Below, one piece after another: positions 24,419 through 34,196 of a DNA stretch of 40,808 bases. The number at the start of each line of letters is the position of its first letter. Positions within the stretch are counted from its first letter, which is position 1. The translations under genes and the position numbers were made by a program. Origin of the DNA: Desulfuromonadales bacterium (GTDB lineage: Bacteria; Desulfobacterota; Desulfuromonadia; Desulfuromonadales; Syntrophotaleaceae); contig JABXKU010000028.1 in the NCBI GenBank assembly GCA_013619105.1, forward strand, positions 1 to 40,808. The letters are read 5' to 3'. Below the pieces are notes generated by a model. That model did not search any database. It saw nothing but the letters and a program-made list of their open reading frames with translations, and had not been told where the DNA came from.

Positions 24419-24925
24419 CTAGAAAGAGATCCCCTCGGCGCACTTTTCAACTTGGGCCATACTGATCTCTTCCAGTGGGCCAGTAAATTGTTCGCGATTT
24501 ACCTTTTGACCGGAATGGTAGCGCCACCCATCAGCCGTCTTCAAAAAGCGCGCAAGTTCCAGGGATTGATGCCCCTCGCCACCATACTCAAGGTCAAGAA
24601 AAAACAGGACTCGCGCCTCGCCCTCAAGGGGCATATCGTCGCATAAAACCTGACAGGAGTGAATGCGATAGCGGCCTTGAAGATCGCTGCGGGCATAGCT
24701 TAGGTATTCGTCCCGCACCGGAAAGTGACGACGAAAAGGGGCATCACAGTGGTAGCTGTCGTAGATAAAGGCGAAATCACCCTCGGCAAAAGCCCGGGCG
24801 CGAGCCTCTACCAGCGGCACCGGGGTCAACTCAAGCATAGACGGTGCAGCCGAGGCGAGTAGACAGCATTTCTTGTATTTGAGGCCGCTGCCGCAGGGAC
24901 AGGGCTCGTTTCGTCCAGTTTTCAT
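24419..24925 (-). CDS. YchJ-like protein with SEC-C zinc motif
   Basis: A 168-residue protein. The N-terminus, [17 protein letters not shown], is a SEC-C zinc-binding motif as found at the end of SecA, here at the front as in the YchJ (UPF0225) family. It is followed by an NTF2-like domain with [26 protein letters not shown] and [31 protein letters not shown]. Most YchJ proteins have a second SEC-C motif at the C-terminus; none is present here. Function is unknown. It is downstream of the dppC-like gene but separated from it by a large inverted repeat (24983-25046), so it probably has its own transcript. Confidence 0.87.
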   Translation of the reverse strand: MKTGRNEPCPCGSGLKYKKCCLLASAAPSMLELTPVPLVEARARAFAEGDFAFIYDSYHCDAPFRRHFPVRDEYLSYARSDLQGRYRIHSCQVLCDDMPLEGEARVLFFLDLEYGGEGHQSLELARFLKTADGWRYHSGQKVNREQFTGPLEEISMAQVEKCAEGISF

Positions 24926-24982
24926 GTCAGATCTTATATTCCAAAAAAGTCACAGGCTTTAAAAGACAGCATTATCGCAGAG

Positions 24983-25046
24983 AACGCAAAGATCGCAGAG
25001 AAATTCTCTTTTGATTATAGAGACATTTCTCTGCGGCCTCTGCGTT
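24983..25046 (-). repeat. Inverted repeat between permease and YchJ-like genes
   Basis: Two nested perfect arms, AACGCA/TGCGTT (24983-24988 and 25041-25046) and CGCAGAGAAA/TTTCTCTGCG (24994-25003 and 25026-25035), with a 22-base A/T-rich centre. It ends only 7 bp from the stop of the dppC-like gene. It may end or stabilise that transcript. The CGCAGAGAA unit also occurs just before the first arm (24976-24984), so the block seems built from short repeats. Confidence 0.7.
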
Positions 25047-25052
25047 GGAGTC

Positions 25053-25916
25053 TTATTCTTTAAGACGCGGATCGAGGGCATCGCGAATCCCCTCACCGAG
25101 AAGGTTGTAGCCTAGCACGGTGATCAGAATGGCCAGGCCGGGGAAGGCCGACAGCCACCAGGCGCTACCGAGAGTCTGTTTGCCGGTGATGAGCATATTA
25201 CCCCAGGAAGGAGTCGGCGGCTGCACGCCGATACCGAGAAAAGACAGAGCGCTCTCAGTAAGGATCGCCCCGGCCACACCCAGGGTGGCTGAAACCAACA
25301 AGGGCGACAGGGCGTTGGGCAAAATGTGGCAAAAGATGATGCGCCTGTCTCGAGCTCCGGCGGCGCGCACCGCCAGCACAAAATCCCGCTCTCGCAGCGA
25401 AAGAAACTCGGCTCGCACCAGTCGGGCGACTCCCATCCAGCCGGTGAGACCGATGATGATCATAATATTCCAGATGGACGGCTCTAAAAAGGCCACCACC
25501 GCCAAAATAAGAAAGAAGCTCGGAAAACAGAGCATGATATCGACGAACCGCATAATCAGGATATCGACCCAGCCGCCGTAATAGCCAGCCAGAGCACCTA
25601 GAACCACACCGATGGCCGTAGCAATACCGACCGCTACCACCCCAACCAACAGAGAGATCCGGGCGCCATAAAGGATGCGGGCCAGCACATCGCGACCCAG
25701 ATCATCGGTGCCGAGGGGATAGAGGAGACTCGGCGCTTGCAGACGCAGGGCGATGTCAATATGCCCTGGGTCTCGGGCCAGCAGCGGTGCCAGCAGCGCC
25801 AAAACAGCCATGACCAGCACAATAGCGGCACCGGCCATGGCCATGCGATTGTTGCGCAGCCGTGGCCAGAATACCTGACGCCAAAAAGACTGTTTCACTT
25901 CACCATTCATAACCAC
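25053..25916 (-). CDS. Peptide/dipeptide ABC transporter permease, DppC/OppC type
   Basis: A 287-residue inner-membrane permease of the binding-protein-dependent transport superfamily. After a short N-terminal cytoplasmic part (FWPRLRNNRMAMAGA) come six hydrophobic segments. LGTDDLGRDVLARILYGARISL is the DppC/OppC signature region and REFVLAVRAAGARDRRIIFCHILPN-like EAA loop (VRAAGA...IIFCHILPNAL) contacts the ATPase. The start is a GTG at 25916 with AAGG five bases upstream, two bases after the stop of the GspE-N-like remnant; an ATG at 25910 is the alternative. Its natural partner, the DppB-type permease, is 1.66 kb away beyond galE, and the ATPase genes are not in the window. Confidence 0.92.
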   Translation of the reverse strand: MVMNGEVKQSFWRQVFWPRLRNNRMAMAGAAIVLVMAVLALLAPLLARDPGHIDIALRLQAPSLLYPLGTDDLGRDVLARILYGARISLLVGVVAVGIATAIGVVLGALAGYYGGWVDILIMRFVDIMLCFPSFFLILAVVAFLEPSIWNIMIIIGLTGWMGVARLVRAEFLSLRERDFVLAVRAAGARDRRIIFCHILPNALSPLLVSATLGVAGAILTESALSFLGIGVQPPTPSWGNMLITGKQTLGSAWWLSAFPGLAILITVLGYNLLGEGIRDALDPRLKE

Positions 25917-25918
25917 AC

Positions 25919-26311
25919 TTACCTTAGAAGATCGTATTCACTACGGGAAATCAGCCCCTTTGCAAGGAGCAACAGAAGCAATTTATTAAATTTGTCCGGA
26001 TCGTCAGCCGATGACCGAATCGTACCCGGGTCCACCGGGATGACATGATATTCCCGAGCCTTGCCTTCCGGCATCAGGTCCAATAACTCTCTGGGGATGG
26101 CGCGCCATTTGAGATCGACCCGCAACAGGTTTAAAGCATCGGCTACATACTCCAGAAGCTCTTCTTCATCGACATAACCAAGCTTCACCAGCGAGGCACC
26201 GAACAGGCAGCGCCAGTGCTGCTAATGGACCAAGGCCGACTTGAGCTGGAGTTCATCGATAAGTTCTGCTTCGACCAGCATTTGGCCGAGTTTGGGTCTA
26301 TTATCCGTCAT
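25919..26311 (-). pseudogene. GspE N-terminal-domain protein with an in-frame amber stop
   Basis: From the ATG at 26311, behind an AGGGGGA ribosome binding site, the frame reads MTDNRPKLGQMLVEAELIDE, a typical start of the type II secretion GspE N-terminal (MshEN-like) domain, which can bind cyclic-di-GMP. At codon 30 (26222-26224) there is a TAG, after which homology continues in the same frame: QHW...FGASLVKLGYVDEEELLEYVADALN, to a stop at 25919. Family members have a glutamine or arginine at the stop position (HQ-Q-W pattern), so a single CAG-to-TAG change explains the break. The second part could start from the GTG at 26188 (89 residues), but that lacks a ribosome binding site. The intact protein would have been about 130 residues, a stand-alone domain without the ATPase. 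Confidence 0.78.
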
Positions 26312-26351
26312 ACGCCGTCCCCCTTATTACGGTGGATGGTGCGTCCGAGAC

Positions 26352-27577
<1,226 letters not shown>

Positions 27578-28552
27578 CTAACTGTGGCGAATACGGGGGT
27601 CAGCCAGGGCATAACCCAGATCGGCCAGCAGGTTACCCACCAGAGTTAGTACTGCACCAATCACCAATATCCCCATGATCAGCGGATAATCACGCATCAT
27701 AACCCCGTCGTAAAAGAGCTTACCCATGCCGGGGATAGCAAAAATCGTCTCGAAGATCACGCTGCCTCCAATCAGCCCCGGCACCGACAGGCCAAGGATG
27801 GTAATCACCGGCAGCAGCGCATTGCGCAGAGCATGCTTCCAGATCACCGCCTTTTCCGTCAGACCCTTGGCCCGGGCAGTGAGGATGTAATCCTGGCGGA
27901 TCACATCCAACATGTTAGCTCGCATGTAGCGGGAAAATCCGGCCAAGCCACCAAAGGCCGAAACGAAAACCGGCAGCACCAGGTGATGCAGCATATCGAG
28001 AATTTTTCCGGACCAGCTCAAATAGTCGTAGCCCAGGGACTTAAGACCGACGATGGGAAACAGCCCATAGCGCACCCCAAGCACATCCATCAATAACAGA
28101 GCCAACCAGAAGGAGGGCGTGGCGAAACCGATAAAAACGAAGATAGTGGTCAAACGGTCGAAAGGGGAATTGCGCCGGACCGCCGAAACAATGCCGATGG
28201 GGACCGCCAAAAGCAGAATCAAGCCGATGGAAAGGACATTGATCAGGATAGTGACCGGAAGTCGCTCCGCGATCTTAGCGGTCACGGGCCGCCGGTCCTG
28301 TGAAAAAGAATCGCCGAAGTCCAAGTGCACCAGCCGCCCGAGCCATTTACCGTACTGGACCATCAGCGGCTGATCAAGATCGTATTGAGCACGCAGCCGT
28401 TGCTGCAACTCAACGCTGACCTCGGGATTGAGTTGTGTCTGCATATCGGTGGGTTCACCAGGGGCCAAATGGATCACCACAAAGGAGATCAGAGTGATCC
28501 CCAGGAGTATCGGCAGCATCAACAACAAACGTTTAAAAAGATAAAGCAACAT
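27578..28552 (-). CDS. Peptide/dipeptide ABC transporter permease, DppB/OppB type
   Basis: A 324-residue inner-membrane permease with six hydrophobic segments. [30 protein letters not shown] is the standard DppB N-terminus; [28 protein letters not shown] is the following periplasmic part; [26 protein letters not shown] is the EAA loop; [25 protein letters not shown] closes the core. It lies 53 bp downstream of the binding-protein gene and would pair with the DppC-type protein at 25053-25916. No ATPase genes are nearby, so they must be elsewhere. Confidence 0.94.
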   Translation of the reverse strand: MLLYLFKRLLLMLPILLGITLISFVVIHLAPGEPTDMQTQLNPEVSVELQQRLRAQYDLDQPLMVQYGKWLGRLVHLDFGDSFSQDRRPVTAKIAERLPVTILINVLSIGLILLLAVPIGIVSAVRRNSPFDRLTTIFVFIGFATPSFWLALLLMDVLGVRYGLFPIVGLKSLGYDYLSWSGKILDMLHHLVLPVFVSAFGGLAGFSRYMRANMLDVIRQDYILTARAKGLTEKAVIWKHALRNALLPVITILGLSVPGLIGGSVIFETIFAIPGMGKLFYDGVMMRDYPLIMGILVIGAVLTLVGNLLADLGYALADPRIRHS

Positions 28553-28605
28553 ATCAGGAATGCGTTTCTAAGTTATTGTTTTAAAAACCTTTATGTCAAC
28601 CAGAA

Positions 28606-30290
28606 TCAGCGCAGATACTTCTGCTCTTGCTTCGGCACATACCACTGATTGAAATTATACATAATACCGGCCGGGGCCGGCTGGATGCCGCGAAAACGTG
28701 CTGCTACCACCGGCAAACTATCCGGTACATAGAGAAAAGTATAAGGCTGCTCTTCGGCCAGAATCTGCTGAAATCTGTCGTAGGCCCCCTTACGCTTCTT
28801 CAGATCAAAGGTGCGCCTCCCTGCCTCTAGCAACTGATCGACCTCGGCATTATGAAAAGCGATAAAATTAAGCTCGCCCGGCCCAGTTTTGCTCGAATGC
28901 CAAACGTTGTAAACATCCGGATCGATACCGCCGCTCCAACCGAGTATGGTAGCGTCGAAATTGCCGGGGTTGATAAACTCCTTGAGGAAAGCAGCCCACT
29001 CCACAACCCGCAACTTGACCTTCACCCCCACTTCGGACAAGCGCCGCTGAATAATCTCGCCTGCCTTTACCCGTTGGTCATTGCCCTGATTGGTGACAAT
29101 GGTAAAGGTCAAGGGCTTCCCTTCCCGGTCGAGCACTCCGTCGCCGTCGCTGTCCTGCCAGCCCGCCTCGGCCAGCAGTGCGCGGGCCCGCTCCGGGTCG
29201 TACCGATAACGCGGCACCTTGGAGCTGCTAGCCCAGCTACCGGGCTTATAGGGCCCGCTGGCGACCTGGCCGAGTCCGAGCAGTACTCCGTCGATGATCT
29301 CCTGCTTGTCGATGGCGTAGGACAGGGCTTGCCTGACCCGCTTGTCCTGAAACATCGGCCGGCGCAGATTATAGCCCAGATAGGTATAGGCAAAGGCCGG
29401 ATAGCGATATTTACGAAACCGTCGACGGAAAGCCGGCGTATCGGTCTGCCTCGCATACTGCAGGGGGGTCAGGCCCATGTGATCAAGGCCACCGGACTGC
29501 ATCTCAAGAAACATGGTCGAAGCATCGGGAATTACCCGATACAGAACCCGTTGAATGTAAGGGCATCGGGAATTACCCGATACAGAACCCGTTGAATGTA
29601 AGGGGAACCTTCGAAATAGTCGTGATTGGCCTCCAGCACGATCTTTTCGCCCCGCTTCCAAGCGACGAAGCGATAGGGACCGGTGCCGATGGGACGGCTG
29701 GCCAGGGGACTCTTGGTGATCTCTACCCCTTCCAACAGGTGCCGGGGATGGACGGAAAATGCCCAACTGATCAGAGCGGTGGCCAGGGGTTTATGGTAGC
29801 GGACCCGAAAGGTGTATGCATCAAGAACCTCGGCCGTGGCCACCTGCCGGTAACGCTCGGCATAGGCGGTAGGGGTTTTTGGATCGACCAACAATCGGTA
29901 GGTAAAGAGTACATCCTCTGCAGTGAAGGGCTCCCCGTCGTGCCAGCGCACTCCCCGTCGTAGATGAAAGGTCAGTGTCAGATTGTCTGGTGAAATTTCC
30001 CAGCGTTCAGCCAGATCTCCCTCAACATTCAGGTCCTTGTCGTAGCGCACCAGTCCGTTATAGACCAAACCATTGATATCGCCTGAAGTACCGTCGCTGG
30101 CCAGTACTGGCAGCAGTGTAACGGCATCGGCCCCGGAGCCGATAATCAAGGTATCGCCTGCAACGGGCGGCCCTGCCTGCCCCTGCCCCGCCAGATCGTC
30201 GTCACGCCGGTCACAACCACAGCCCAGCCCCAGGCAGCACACCATCAGCAGCAGCCCTACCAACCCCAACCTGTTGCTCGGTAAACTCAT
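28606..30290 (-). pseudogene. Peptide ABC transporter substrate-binding protein, frameshifted by a 41-bp duplication
   Basis: This is a family 5 extracellular solute-binding protein (DppA/OppA type) in two frames. The N-terminal part (30290 to about 29563) has a signal peptide ending in a cysteine-rich stretch (LGLGCGC, a probable lipoprotein), LIIGSGADAVTLLP, LAERWEISPDNLTLTFHLRRGVRWHDG and PIGTGPYRFVAW. The C-terminal part continues STMFLEMQSGGLDHMG, QALSYAIDKQEIIDG and EILGWSGGIDPD-like sequence to the stop at 28606. The break is a perfect 41-bp tandem duplication at 29522-29603; deleting one copy joins the halves into about 547 residues, the normal length. As given, the N-terminal product would end 13 residues after VIPDA. 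The start ATG overlaps the DUF4292 stop by 4 bp. Confidence 0.88.
29522..29603. repeat. 41-bp perfect tandem duplication
   Basis: Copies at 29522-29562 and 29563-29603 are identical and adjacent. Each reads GCATCGGGAATTACCCGATA and on through 41 bases; the first 18 bases hold a small inverted repeat (ATCGGG/CCCGAT), a possible slippage site. Since 41 is not a multiple of three, the duplication shifts the reading frame of the binding-protein gene. Confidence 0.95.
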
Positions 30291-31105
30291 GGGAGAGCCT
30301 CCGGGACCACTCCGGCTGGCGGCTGCAGAGTGAAACGCTCCGTGGCCAGCTCGGGATTCAATTCAACATTGCTGTAGACCAGGGAAAAATTCGCGGCCTG
30401 TTCAGGCATGGTCACGGTCATCTGCCGGGGGAATTCCTGCTGATCGCCATCGAAACGGCCATAGTCCACCTTTAATCGCGGCTCGTCGCCCTGCATATAG
30501 GTGGCACTTAGTAGCCGCCCGACAACATCAAAATCGAGCTGTTGCCGCTGCCCATCGGCCCCATTTAACACTAACCGATAGCCTTGTTCGTGGGGAGTCA
30601 TGACACTGTCACCATGGGTGATAAGGGGCACATCGTAAAGGGCTAAGCGCACCAGCTGTTCCGCTGTCACCGTAGCGCGGGTAAAACGGGCAATTCTCTG
30701 GGGCGTCGCAGCTCCCTGCAAAAAACGCTGTTCCCTCGGTATCGATACGCTCAATTGGCCATCGTGGGCCGACAACAAGAGCAGTGGTTGACCAAAAGGC
30801 CCAAGCACTTCGGCTCGCAGACTGCTCGGTTTGGCCAGCAGCAGCACCTGCCGTGCGGAGGCCGACCCACTAGGGTCTTCGGTACGAATTTTCGCCATTC
30901 CGCGCAGGCTGTTAAACGCGCTGGCATTGGCCTGCAAGCGCTGTAACAGTAGCTGCTCAGTCAATACAAGCTTGGGGGAAATTGGGACTGGAACGCAACG
31001 AACTAAGAGCAACACCAAACCTGCCGTCAACACCATTTGTTTGAACAGGACGCCGCGTTTAAAACTTTTCTTTCCATCAGGTCGCTGCAGAGGTAAATCA
31101 GTCAT
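30287..31105 (-). CDS. DUF4292 envelope protein, LolB/outer-membrane-carrier-like
   Basis: A 272-residue exported protein. An uncharged stretch (VLTAGLVLLLV) follows a basic N-terminus and precedes RCVPVPISP; the cysteine could be a lipidation site, but arginine at -1 is not a normal lipobox, so lipidation is doubtful. The mature part shows the DUF4292 pattern: SLRGMAKIRT, LLLAKPSSLRAEVLGPFGQPLLLLSAHDGQLSV, YGRFDGDQQEFPRQMTV. DUF4292 proteins share the LolA/LolB beta fold. The ATG at 31103-31105 overlaps the TPR gene stop by 8 bp, and its own stop overlaps the binding-protein start (ATGA), so it is in the middle of a coupled operon. A role in lipoprotein or lipid handling is inferred from fold only. 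Confidence 0.8.
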   Translation of the reverse strand: MTDLPLQRPDGKKSFKRGVLFKQMVLTAGLVLLLVRCVPVPISPKLVLTEQLLLQRLQANASAFNSLRGMAKIRTEDPSGSASARQVLLLAKPSSLRAEVLGPFGQPLLLLSAHDGQLSVSIPREQRFLQGAATPQRIARFTRATVTAEQLVRLALYDVPLITHGDSVMTPHEQGYRLVLNGADGQRQQLDFDVVGRLLSATYMQGDEPRLKVDYGRFDGDQQEFPRQMTVTMPEQAANFSLVYSNVELNPELATERFTLQPPAGVVPEALP

Positions 31106-32816
31106 GGGGTAACGCCTTCAGTTTGCTTTCTAGGGCCGGGTTATCGGGTTTGATCTGCAGGGCCTTGCGATAAGTCCGGCGCGCCCGTTCATAAAGCTGC
31201 AAAGCCCGGTACACATCCGCAAGATGCTCCTGCACCACCGCATCCTCTGCCAATAGAGTGGCAGCAGCCTCTAATTCTGGACGGGCCTCGGTAAAACGGC
31301 CAAGTTTGAAATAGACCCAGCCGAGGGTATCGAAAATATGCCCGGCATTATTAATAACTAAAGCACGTTGTGCGAATTCCAGGGCCTCTTCTAGATGAAT
31401 GCCCTGTTCAGCAAAGGAATAGGCCAGGTAATTCAAGGCCTCAACGTGTTGTCCATTCAATTCGATGGCCTTACGCATGGCGGCAGCAGCTTCCTCTGAC
31501 TGACCATCGGCATCTAAAAGCACACCGAAACCATAGTGCAAATCAGCACTTTTCGGCAATTTACTCAAGCCCTGTTGCAATATGGCCCGAGCAGATTCCA
31601 GATTGCCCTGCTCTTGATAGAGGGAGGAAAAAAAAGTGTATATTTCAGTCCGCGGCGGCAGATGGGCTAACCGGTCGTTTAATAGCGCCACAGCCTCATC
31701 AAGTCGCCCCATACGATGCAGCAGGTAGGCCATATGGCTGCTGGCGTCAGCATAAGGTTCAGCGTCGGCGTCGATCGCTTGAAATGCCTGAAATGCTTGT
31801 TGCCACATCTGTTGCCGTTCGTAAATGGTGCCAAGATAAAACCGAATCTGAGCCGAGTCCGGCTCTAGGGTCAGAGCCTTTGTCAGTGCATTTGCGGCCT
31901 CGGCCCACTGTTCCTGCTCCATAAGAATGAGGCCGCGCAGGCGATAACCTTCGGCGCCATCAGGATGTTGACTGATGACCAAATCGAGTTCTTTCAGCGC
32001 CTCTGGAAAATTACGGTTGGCCACCAGCAAACGCACTACGCGCAGACGAATGGGGGAATTATCGGGCTTCTGCTTCAATGCTTCACGCAATACCGCCACC
32101 GCCTTGGCAGGCTCCCCCTGTCGCTGGAAAAGAGAGGACAACTCAAGATAACCTGAGTCAAGGTCGGGACGGCGCTCTAGCAGGTCGCGGTAGACCTCCT
32201 CGGCTCGGGAAAAAAGGCCAATTTCCCGGTAGACACGGGCCAGAGTCAATCCGGCCAGCAGCGAGTCGGGATCTTGTTCCAGCAACTGTTTCAAAACAGT
32301 GACGGCCTGTTCGCTATCACCGCTGCGCGCATAAGCAACACTAAGGCGCAAATAGGCCTCCTGCTGCTCTGCATCAAGCTCAGTGGCTTTTTGCAGGTGG
32401 GAAATAGCTTTCGCATCCTTACCCTGCTCAAAATATAGATTCCCCAAGAGCAGATAGGGTCGAGGGTCTTCGGGAGCAAAGATCATGGCGTCTTCAGCGG
32501 CACGAACTGCCAATTGGACCTCATCCATAGAAAGATAAAGTTCAGCCAAGAACAGATGTAGATAGGACGACTTAGAATCGTACTGCAAGGCCTGCTGAAG
32601 GGCCTCAACTGCGGCCTCGTAACTACCGTCTACCGCAGTTAGCCGGGCCAGACTAAAATAATAAAAAGCTTTGGCTTCCGGGTCATCAAGGCGGGAAACG
32701 TAATTTTGGTTATCATCGTGGTTCAAGGGTTCGGCGCGCACAGAATTGACCGAGGGAGCCAAACAACCGGACAGGCAGGCTAACATCAGGAGAAGAATCG
32801 CAAACTTTGCAGCCAT
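31098..32816 (-). CDS. TPR-repeat outer-membrane lipoprotein
   Basis: A 572-residue lipoprotein. The signal peptide ends in LSGC (lipobox, Cys18). The rest is roughly fifteen tetratricopeptide repeats, seen as recurring A..Y..LG..Y...G....A...L..AL...P units, for example EDPRPYLLLGNLYFEQGKDAKAI and ALTLEPDSAQIRFYLGTIYERQQ. The protein is a scaffold for partner binding at the outer membrane, reminiscent of assembly lipoproteins of polysaccharide or pilus systems, but no partner is encoded nearby. ATG at 32816 has AGGAG six bases upstream. It is the first gene of a minus-strand operon with DUF4292 and the peptide transporter genes. Confidence 0.92.
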   Translation of the reverse strand: MAAKFAILLLMLACLSGCLAPSVNSVRAEPLNHDDNQNYVSRLDDPEAKAFYYFSLARLTAVDGSYEAAVEALQQALQYDSKSSYLHLFLAELYLSMDEVQLAVRAAEDAMIFAPEDPRPYLLLGNLYFEQGKDAKAISHLQKATELDAEQQEAYLRLSVAYARSGDSEQAVTVLKQLLEQDPDSLLAGLTLARVYREIGLFSRAEEVYRDLLERRPDLDSGYLELSSLFQRQGEPAKAVAVLREALKQKPDNSPIRLRVVRLLVANRNFPEALKELDLVISQHPDGAEGYRLRGLILMEQEQWAEAANALTKALTLEPDSAQIRFYLGTIYERQQMWQQAFQAFQAIDADAEPYADASSHMAYLLHRMGRLDEAVALLNDRLAHLPPRTEIYTFFSSLYQEQGNLESARAILQQGLSKLPKSADLHYGFGVLLDADGQSEEAAAAMRKAIELNGQHVEALNYLAYSFAEQGIHLEEALEFAQRALVINNAGHIFDTLGWVYFKLGRFTEARPELEAAATLLAEDAVVQEHLADVYRALQLYERARRTYRKALQIKPDNPALESKLKALPHD

Positions 32817-33224
32817 GCTGGCTCCTAGGAAGGGACAGAGAGACTGTCACCGGCTGACAACAGAGGATGATGGATAGTGTACAGGGGCCTTACTGGGTCC
32901 CAAACGGTTAGAAGAAATATCATATCATGCTTAGAGGGTCAATCGCCAAGAGCCCTCGGAAAATCCTTTACAGCCCATCCCTGCATGATAATCTATTATG
33001 AAAATCCGGCCAGTTAGCGTGAGTTCGATAGAGCAAACACCAGAAGCAAGGCGCTGGTCGCAGGCAACCAAAGGCATAGACAAACTCAGGTTTACGGACC
33101 TACTCAGAATTATGAGCAAACCTTTCTAGACGACGTGATATTATGTCACAGGAAGGGCGATTAACGTATATAACCAACCCTGAAGATACCAGATTCTGTT
33201 CGGGAGAGCCTCAAGGAGAATGTA
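32817..33224. other. Divergent 408-bp intergenic region, TPR and STAS promoters
   Basis: No gene is convincing here. The plus-strand side has the STAS ribosome binding site (AAGGAG at 33213-33218) and the dyad GTGA-N7-TCAC at 33135-33149. The dyad resembles a CRP/FNR-type operator, but the spacing is one base too long for CRP. A/T-rich TATATAA at 33167-33173 could be a -10 box without a good -35. A stem CACCAG/CTGGT at about 33037-33057 sits near GCAAAC-like sequence, but the rest of the known cyclic-di-GMP aptamer is absent. I see no terminator. Confidence 0.5.
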
Positions 33225-33566
33225 ATGCTGACAACAATTGAATCCAGAGATGCCGTTACTCTAATCCAAATTCAAGAGGAACGTCTCGATGCGCATAACA
33301 GTTCGGATTTAAAGGGCCAGATGCTCACCCTGTTTGAAGAAGGAAAGAACGATATGGTCGTCGACCTGCAGGGGGTACGGTTCGTCGATTCGTCCGGACT
33401 CGGCGCCCTGGTCTCCGGGTTTAAAAATGCCAGTGCCCGAAACGGCAATCTCAAACTTTGCGGCCTGCAGCCGCAGGTAGAATCAATGTTCGAGCTAACC
33501 CGATTGCACCGGGTCTTCGAAATTTTTCCGGATGAGATCCAGGCTTTGAAAAGCTTTCAGGAATAA
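33225..33566 (+). CDS. STAS-domain anti-sigma factor antagonist (SpoIIAA/RsbV-like)
   Basis: A 113-residue STAS protein that in partner-switching systems binds an anti-sigma kinase when unphosphorylated, freeing the kinase's target. It shows LDAHNSSDLKGQMLTLFEEGKNDMVVDLQGVRFVDSSGLGALV; the serine in DSSGLG near residue 57 is the usual phosphorylation site. AAGGAG lies before the ATG at 33225. It is 19 bp upstream of the kinase-like gene. The sigma factor and PP2C phosphatase of a full Rsb switch are not in the window, so the controlled process is unknown. Confidence 0.92.
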   Translation: MLTTIESRDAVTLIQIQEERLDAHNSSDLKGQMLTLFEEGKNDMVVDLQGVRFVDSSGLGALVSGFKNASARNGNLKLCGLQPQVESMFELTRLHRVFEIFPDEIQALKSFQE

Positions 33567-33585
33567 ACTACTTTGGTGTGTGTGT

Positions 33586-34008
33586 ATGAGTGAAAGTATC
33601 TTCCTCGACATCAAGCTCCCCAACGAGACCGGTTATCTGCGCCTGCTCGGCAAGATTGGGGAGTATCTTGCCCAAAGCATCGAATCCTATCCGGGAGATC
33701 GGGAAGAACTAGCTTATCACATCAATCTGGTATTGACCGAAGCGATGGCTAACGTCATCCGCCATACCGAAGATACAAAATCAGGTGAAGGACTGCATGT
33801 TACCCTGCGAGTAGAAAACCGCAAACTGACCATTAAAGTATATGACCAGGGTCGAGGATTCGAGCTCTGCGACACTCCTGAACCTCCCCCTTCCTGCCTG
33901 GCTGAAGGCGGCCGTGGCATCTTTATCATCAAGACCTTGATGGACCGGGTCTCCTACCACAAGTACGATGGCGGCCACGTCCTGGAAATGGAAAAAATTC
34001 TCTTCTGA
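33586..34008 (+). CDS. Anti-sigma factor serine/threonine kinase, RsbW-like
   Basis: A 140-residue GHKL ATPase of the RsbW/SpoIIAB type, expected to phosphorylate the STAS protein encoded just upstream. Visible motifs are the N-box NLVLTEAMANVIRHT, the G1 box VYDQGRGFE, and the G2 box EGGRGIFIIKTLMDRV. The ATG at 33586 is chosen as start; a GTG at 33580 would add two residues. The start is preceded by (GT)5 at 33576-33585 rather than a clear ribosome binding site, so translation may depend on the upstream gene. The SpoIIAB/RsbW pair without a sigma gene is common in this group of bacteria, where it often feeds into other regulators. Confidence 0.9.
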   Translation: MSESIFLDIKLPNETGYLRLLGKIGEYLAQSIESYPGDREELAYHINLVLTEAMANVIRHTEDTKSGEGLHVTLRVENRKLTIKVYDQGRGFELCDTPEPPPSCLAEGGRGIFIIKTLMDRVSYHKYDGGHVLEMEKILF

Positions 34009-34196
34009 GTCTATTTTCTTAGTATCCTGCAACCCATAAAATATCGTGATATTGCGCAGGAGTTTGGTGGGTCAACAAGGCATGACCAACCCTGCCTAAC
34101 CGTAGCTAATCAGCGTTGGTCGTAACGCAGTTGACGCGACAAAGAACCAGCAAGATGCGATAGATTATGGGTTACTGGGTACCAGGATGGGGACCG

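Noticed and set aside
26222-26224. Amber codon as a programmed pyrrolysine or read-through site
   Set aside because: Nothing in the window (no pyl genes, no downstream structure) supports it, and family members have ordinary residues there; a point mutation is simpler.
29522-29603. Programmed frameshift in the binding-protein gene
   Set aside because: No slippery heptamer is needed; the exact 41-bp tandem duplication fully explains the frame change.
33025-33115. Possible cyclic-di-GMP (GEMM) riboswitch before the STAS gene
   Set aside because: GCAAAC and a CACCAG/CTGGT stem are present, but there is no GNRA tetraloop, no matching second stem, and no closing GCCGGGTTGCC-like segment.
33576-33585. 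(GT)5 tract as a phase-variable repeat at the kinase start
   Set aside because: Five units are too few for strong slippage, and the tract lies upstream of the likely ATG.
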